Origin: Penaeus vannamei
Taxonomy: Eukaryota > Arthropoda > Malacostraca > Decapoda > Penaeidae
Assembly: GCF_042767895.1 (NCBI RefSeq)
Contig: NC_091564.1
Span: 880,087-892,586 of the forward strand
Reading direction: 5' to 3'
DNA length: 12,500 bases
The notes under the pieces are model-generated. The model did not search any database and was not told the origin of the DNA. It worked only from the letters and a program-made list of their open reading frames with translations. Positions within the stretch are counted from its first letter, which is position 1, and each line of letters starts with the position of its first letter. The position numbers were made by a program, and so were the translations under genes. This document shows, in pieces, positions 8,101-12,500 of this stretch.

Positions 8101-11100
8101 GGAGTGAGGGAGTGAGTGACAAGAGAGGAGGAGGAGGAGGGAGTGAGGGAGGGAGTGACAAGAGAGGAGGAGGAGGGAGGAGTGAGGGAGTGAGTGACAA
8201 GAGAGGAGGAGAAATTGGTGACAAGAGAGGAGGAGGAGGGAGTGAGTGACAAGAGAGGAGGAGGAGGGGAGTGAGTGACAAGAGGGGAGGAGGAGGAGTG
8301 AGTGACAAGAGAGGAGGAGGAGGGAGTGAGTGACAAGAGAGGAGGGAGGAGGGAGTGGTGACAGAGGAAGGAGGAGGAGGGAGTGAGTGACAAGAGGAAG
8401 GAGGAGGAGGGAGTGAGTGACAAGAGGGAGGAGGAGGGAGTGGTGACAAGAGAGGAGGAGTGAGGGAGTGGTGACAGAGAGGAGGAGGGTGGTGACAAGA
8501 GAGGGAGGAGGAGGGAGTGAGTGACAAGAGAGGAGGAGGAGGGAGTGAGTGACAGAGAGGAGGAGGAGGGAGTGAGTGACAAGAGAGGAGGAGGAGGAGG
8601 GTAGGGAGTGAGTGACAGAGAGAGGAGGAGGAGGGAGTGGTGACAAGAGAGAAGGAGTGAGGGGAGGTAGAGTGACAAGAGAGGAGGAGGAGGGAGTGAG
8701 TGACAAGAGAGAAGGAGTGAGGGAGTGAGTGACAAGAGAGGAGGAGGAGGAGGAGTGAGGGAGTGAGTGACAAGAGAGAGAGGAGGAGGAGTGAGGGAGT
8801 GAGTGACAAGAGAGGAGGAGGAGGGAGTGAGGGAGTGAGTGACAAGAGAGGAGGAGGAGGGAGGGAGGAGTGAGTGAGTGAGTGACAAGAGAGGAGGAGG
8901 AGTGAGGGAGTGAGTGACAAGAGAGGAGGAGTGAGGAGTGGTGACAAGAGAAGAGGAGTGAGGGAAGTGGTGACAAGAGAGGAGGAGGAGGAGTGAGTGA
9001 CAAGAGAGAAGGAGGGAGGGGAGTGAGTGACAAGAGAGAGGAGGAGGGTGGTGACAAGAGAAGGAGTGAGGGAGTAAGTGACAAGAGAGGAGTGAGGGAG
9101 GGAGTGACAAGAGAGGAGGAGGAGGAGTGAGTGACAAGAGAGGAGAAGGAGGGAGTGAGGGAGTAAGTGACAAGAGAGGAGTGAGGGACGGAGGGAGTGA
9201 CAAGAGAGGAGGAGGAGTGAGGGAGGAAGTGAGTGACAAGAGAGAGAGGAGGAGGGAGTGAGTGACAAGAGAGAGGAGGAGGAGGAGTGAGTGACAAGAG
9301 AGGAGGAGGAGTGAGTGAGGGAGTGAGTGACAAGAGAGAGAGGAGGAGGGAGTGGTGACAAGAGAGGAGGAGGAGGGAGTGAGTGACAAGAGAGGAGGAG
9401 TGAGGGAGTGAGTGACAAGAGAGGAGGAGGAGGGAGTGAGTGACAAGAGAGAAGGAGTGAGGGAGTGAGTGACAAGAGAAGAGGGAGGAGGAGTGAGTGA
9501 CAAGAGAGAAGGAGTGAGGGAGTAAGTGACAAGAGAGGAGGAGGAGGGAGTGAGTGACAAGAGAGAAGGAGTGAGGGAGTGAGTGACAAGAGAGGAGGAG
9601 TGAGGGAGTGAGTGACAAGAGAGAAGGAGTGAGGGAGTGGTGACAAGAGAGAGGGAGGGAGGAGGGAGTGAGAGTGACAGAGGAAGGAGTGAGGGAGTGA
9701 GTGACAAAGAGAGGAGTGAGGGGGTAAGTGACAAGAGAGGAGGAGGAGGGGTAGTGATAAGAGAGAGAAGGAGTGAGGGAGTGAGTGACAAGAGGAGGAG
9801 TGAGGGTGGTGACAAGAGAGAAGGAGTGAGGGAGTGAGTGACAAGAGAGGAGGAGGAGGGAGTGAGTGACAAGAGAGAAGGAGTGAGGGAGTGAGTGACA
9901 AGAGAGAAGGAGTGAGGGAGTGAGTGACAAGAGAGGAGGAGGAGGGAGTGAGTGACAAGAGAGAAGGAGTGAGGGAGTGAGTGACAAGAGAGGAGGAGGA
10001 GGGAGTGAGTGACAAGAGAGAAGGAGTGAGGGAGTGAGTGACAAGAGAGAAGGAGTGAGGGAGTGAGTGACAAGAGAGGAGGAGTGAGGGAGTGAGTGAC
10101 AAGAGAGGAGGAGGAGGGAGTGAGTGACAAGAGAGAGGAGGAGGAGGAGTGAGTGACAAGAGGAGGAGGAGGGAGTGAGTGACAAGAGAGGAGGGAGGAG
10201 GAGTGAGTGACAAGAGAGAGGAGGAGGAGGAGTAGGAAGTGACAAGAGAGAGGAGGAGGAGGGAGTGAGTGACAGAGAGGGGAGGGAGTGAGGGGGTGAG
10301 TGACAAGAGAGGAGGAGGGAGGGAGTGAGTGACAAAGAGAGGGAGGGAGGAGGAGTGAGTGACAAGAGAGGAGGAGGAGGGAGTGAGTGACAAGAGAGAG
10401 GAGGAGGGAGGGAGTGAGTGACAAAGAGAGGAGGAGGAGGGAGTGAGTGACAAGAGAGGGAGAATTTGAAGATGGAAGTGACAAGAAGAAGGAGTGAGGA
10501 GTGAGTGACAAGAGAGGAGGAGGGGAGGGAGTGAGTGACAAGAGGAGGGAGGAGGGAGTGAGTGACAAGAGAGGAGGGTGAGGGAGTGAGTGACAAGAGA
10601 GGAGGAGGAGGGAGTGAGTGACAGAGAGGAGGAGGAGGGAGTGAGTGACAAGAGAGGAGGGAGGGAGTGGTGACAGAGGAGGAGTGAGGAGTGGTGACAG
10701 AGAAGGAGTGAGGGAGTGAGTGACAAGAGAGGGAGGAGGAGGGAGTGGTGGCAAGAGAGGAGGAGGAGGAGTGAGTGACAAGAGAGGAGGGAGGAGGGAG
10801 TGAGTGACAAGAGAGGAGGAGTGAGGGAGTGAGTGACAAGAGAGAAGGAGTGAGGGAGTGAGTGACAAGAGAGGAGGAGGAGGGAGTGAGTGACAAGAGA
10901 GGAGGAGTGAGGGAGTGAGTGACAAGAGAGGAGGAGTGAGGGAGTGAGTGACAAGAGAGGAGGAGGGAGTGAGTGACAAGAGAGGAGGAGGAGGGAGTGA
11001 GTGACGAGAGGAGGAGGGAGGGGAGTGGTGACAAGAGGAGGAGGAGGGAGTGAGTGACAAGAGGAGGAGTGAGGGAGTGAGTGACAAGAGAAGGAGTGAG

Positions 11101-12500
11101 GGAGTGAGTGACAAGAGAGAGGGAGGAGGGAGGAGAGAGGTGAGTGACAAGAGAGAGGAGGAGGAGGGAGTGAGTGACAAAGAGAGGGAGGAGGAGGGGA
11201 GTGAGTGACAAGAGAGGAGGAGTGAGGGGAGTGAGTGACGAGGAAGGAGGTGAAGAGGTGAGGTGACAAGAGAGGGAAGGAGGAGGGAGTGAGTGACAAG
11301 AGAGGAGGAGGGAGGGAGTGAGTGACAAGAGGAGGAGTGAGGAGTGAGTGACAAGAGGAAAGGGAGGAGGAGGGGTGAGTGACAAGAGGAGGAGGAGGAG
11401 TGGTGACAAAGAGAGAGGAGGAGGAGGGAGTGAGTGACGAAGGAGTGAAAGTGAGTGACAAGAGAGGGAGGAGGAGGGAGTGAGTAGCCAGAGAGGAGGA
11501 GGAGGAGGAGTGAGGGAGTGAGTGACAAGGGAAGAAGGGAGGAGGGGAGGGGAGTGAGTGACAAGAGAGAAGGGTGAGGGAGTGAGTGACAAGGACAGCA
11601 GAGGAGGGAGGGAGGAGTGAGGGAGTGAGGGAGTGAAGTGACAATAGAGGAGGAGGAGGGAGGGAGTGAGGGAGGGAGCGGACAAGAGAAGGAGTGAGGA
11701 GGAGTGAGTGAGTGACAAGGAGAAGGAGGGAGGGAGGAGTGAGAGACAAGTGACAAGAGAGAAGTGAGGGAGGGAGTATGAGCGACAAGAGTGACAAGAG
11801 AGGAGGAAGAGGGAGTAGGCAGAGAAGGAGTGAGGGAGGGAGTGACAAGAGAGGAGGAGGAGGGAGGAGTGAGGGAGTGAGTGACAAGAGAGGAGGAGTG
11901 AGGGAGTGAGTAAGTGACAAGAGAGGAGGAGGAGTGAGGGAGGGAGGGAGTGAGTGACAAGAGAGGAGGAGGAGGAGTGAGGGAGGGAGTGAGTGACAAG
12001 AGAGGAGGAGGGAGGAGTGAGGGAGTGAGTGACAAGAGAGGAGGAGGAGGAGGAGTGAGTGACAAGAGAGAGAGGAAAGAGGGAGTGAGGGTTAAGGTGA
12101 CAAGAGAGGAGGGAGGAGGGAGAGGAGTGGCAGAGAGAAAGGGTGAGGGATCAAGTGACAAGAGGAGGAGGGAGTGAGGGGGTAGTAAGTGACAAGAGAG
12201 AGAGGAGGAGCCTGGAGGGAGTGGTGACAAAGAGAGAGAGAGGAGTGAGGGAGTGGAGAAGTGACGAGAGGAGGAGAGAGGAGGTAGGTAGCAAGAGAGG
12301 GAGAGAGGGAGTGAGGGGTGAGTGACAAAGAGAGGAGGAGAGGAGGAGGAGTGGAGTGTAGGGAAAAGAGAGGAGGAGGAGGGAGGGAGTGAGGGAGTGA
12401 AGTGACAAGAGAGGAGAGGAGGGGCGGGAGAGTGAGGAGTGTGACAAAAGAGAGGAGGAGGAGTGAGGGAGTGAGTGACAAGAGAGGAGGAGTGAGGGAG
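5145..12500 (+). repeat. Purine-rich minisatellite array, 28-29 bp unit, about 250 copies
   Basis: A head-to-tail array fills the rest of the window and runs off the right edge. Each unit has the core TGACAAGAGAG followed by a tail. Type B has the tail GAGGAGGAGGGAGTGAG (28 bp). Type C has GAGGAGTGAGGGAGTGAG and type A has AAGGAGTGAGGGAGTGAG (29 bp each). One type B unit is about 54% G, 36% A, 7% T and 4% C, so the plus strand is nearly all purine and the single C lies in GACAAG. Units are well kept in blocks such as 6940-7330, 7450-7700 and 9820-10110. Elsewhere they carry many small indels (GACAG for GACAAG, GTGGTGAC for GTGAGTGAC) and extra GGA copies. All units point the same way. At 28-29 bp per unit the length gives about 250 copies; I did not count each. 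No gene is embedded in it. Long minus-strand open frames here are compositional. Confidence 0.97.

Noticed and set aside
5046..12230. 2,394-codon minus-strand open frame as a giant Ser/Leu/Pro/Thr protein gene
   Set aside because: All three minus frames are open over the same array, the start would be TTG, there is no domain or signal sequence, and small indels in the repeat shift between frames freely. Composition explains it.
5145..12500. CRISPR array
   Set aside because: The units are contiguous with no unique spacers; variation is within the repeat itself, as in a minisatellite.
5145..12500. Telomeric repeat
   Set aside because: The unit is 28-29 bp and does not contain TTAGG or TTAGGG arrays; subtelomeric position cannot be judged from this window.

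Overview
The window looks like a non-coding, repeat-choked piece of an animal genome. No intact gene is visible. Microsatellites of several kinds (CT, AC, AT, TATC, TTTC, CTGT), a decayed mariner transposon, AT-rich unique spacers and very long purine/pyrimidine tracts are together typical of SSR-rich invertebrate genomes. Decapod crustaceans, especially penaeid shrimp, are the best guess and cephalopods an alternative. That taxonomic guess is inference from composition; no taxon-specific gene is present.

Layout. 1-250 is a CT/TTTC/TATC microsatellite. 250 to about 764 is a recognisable but broken C-terminal half of a mariner (DD34D) transposase, whose homology begins exactly where the CT array ends. 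841-922 is a pure (AC)n array. About 923-2910 is mostly AT-rich unique sequence with a small 31-bp duplication, a TA/TG-rich low-complexity patch, one GC-richer stretch (about 2590-2770) with clustered GATA-like motifs and a TAATCC, and a G-run block (2762-2808). 2911-3043 is a degenerate tetranucleotide repeat leading into 1.2 kb of almost pure pyrimidine (3044-4252). A short CpG-rich unique island (4253-4403) follows, then more microsatellites (CT/CTGT 4404-4478, AT 4523-4593, compound CT/GT/CTGT 4604-4844), and a 69-bp imperfect tandem duplication (4946-5080).

From 5145 to the right edge the whole sequence is one purine-rich minisatellite with units of about 28-29 bp (about 250 copies judged by length), still running at base 12500. 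Its unit has a fixed core TGACAAGAGAG followed by a variable GGA-rich tail. Three unit types (called A, B and C here) are intermingled. All three minus-strand frames stay open for more than 2,100 codons through the array. This follows from the composition: the plus strand has almost no TCA, CTA or TTA, and the nominal starts are TTG. I do not regard these frames as genes.

I found no convincing new gene system. The items most worth a second look are the long G4/triplex-capable minisatellite, the abrupt swap of the purine strand across 4.25-5.15 kb, the patchy homogenisation and recurrent odd variants within the array, and the mariner/microsatellite junction.
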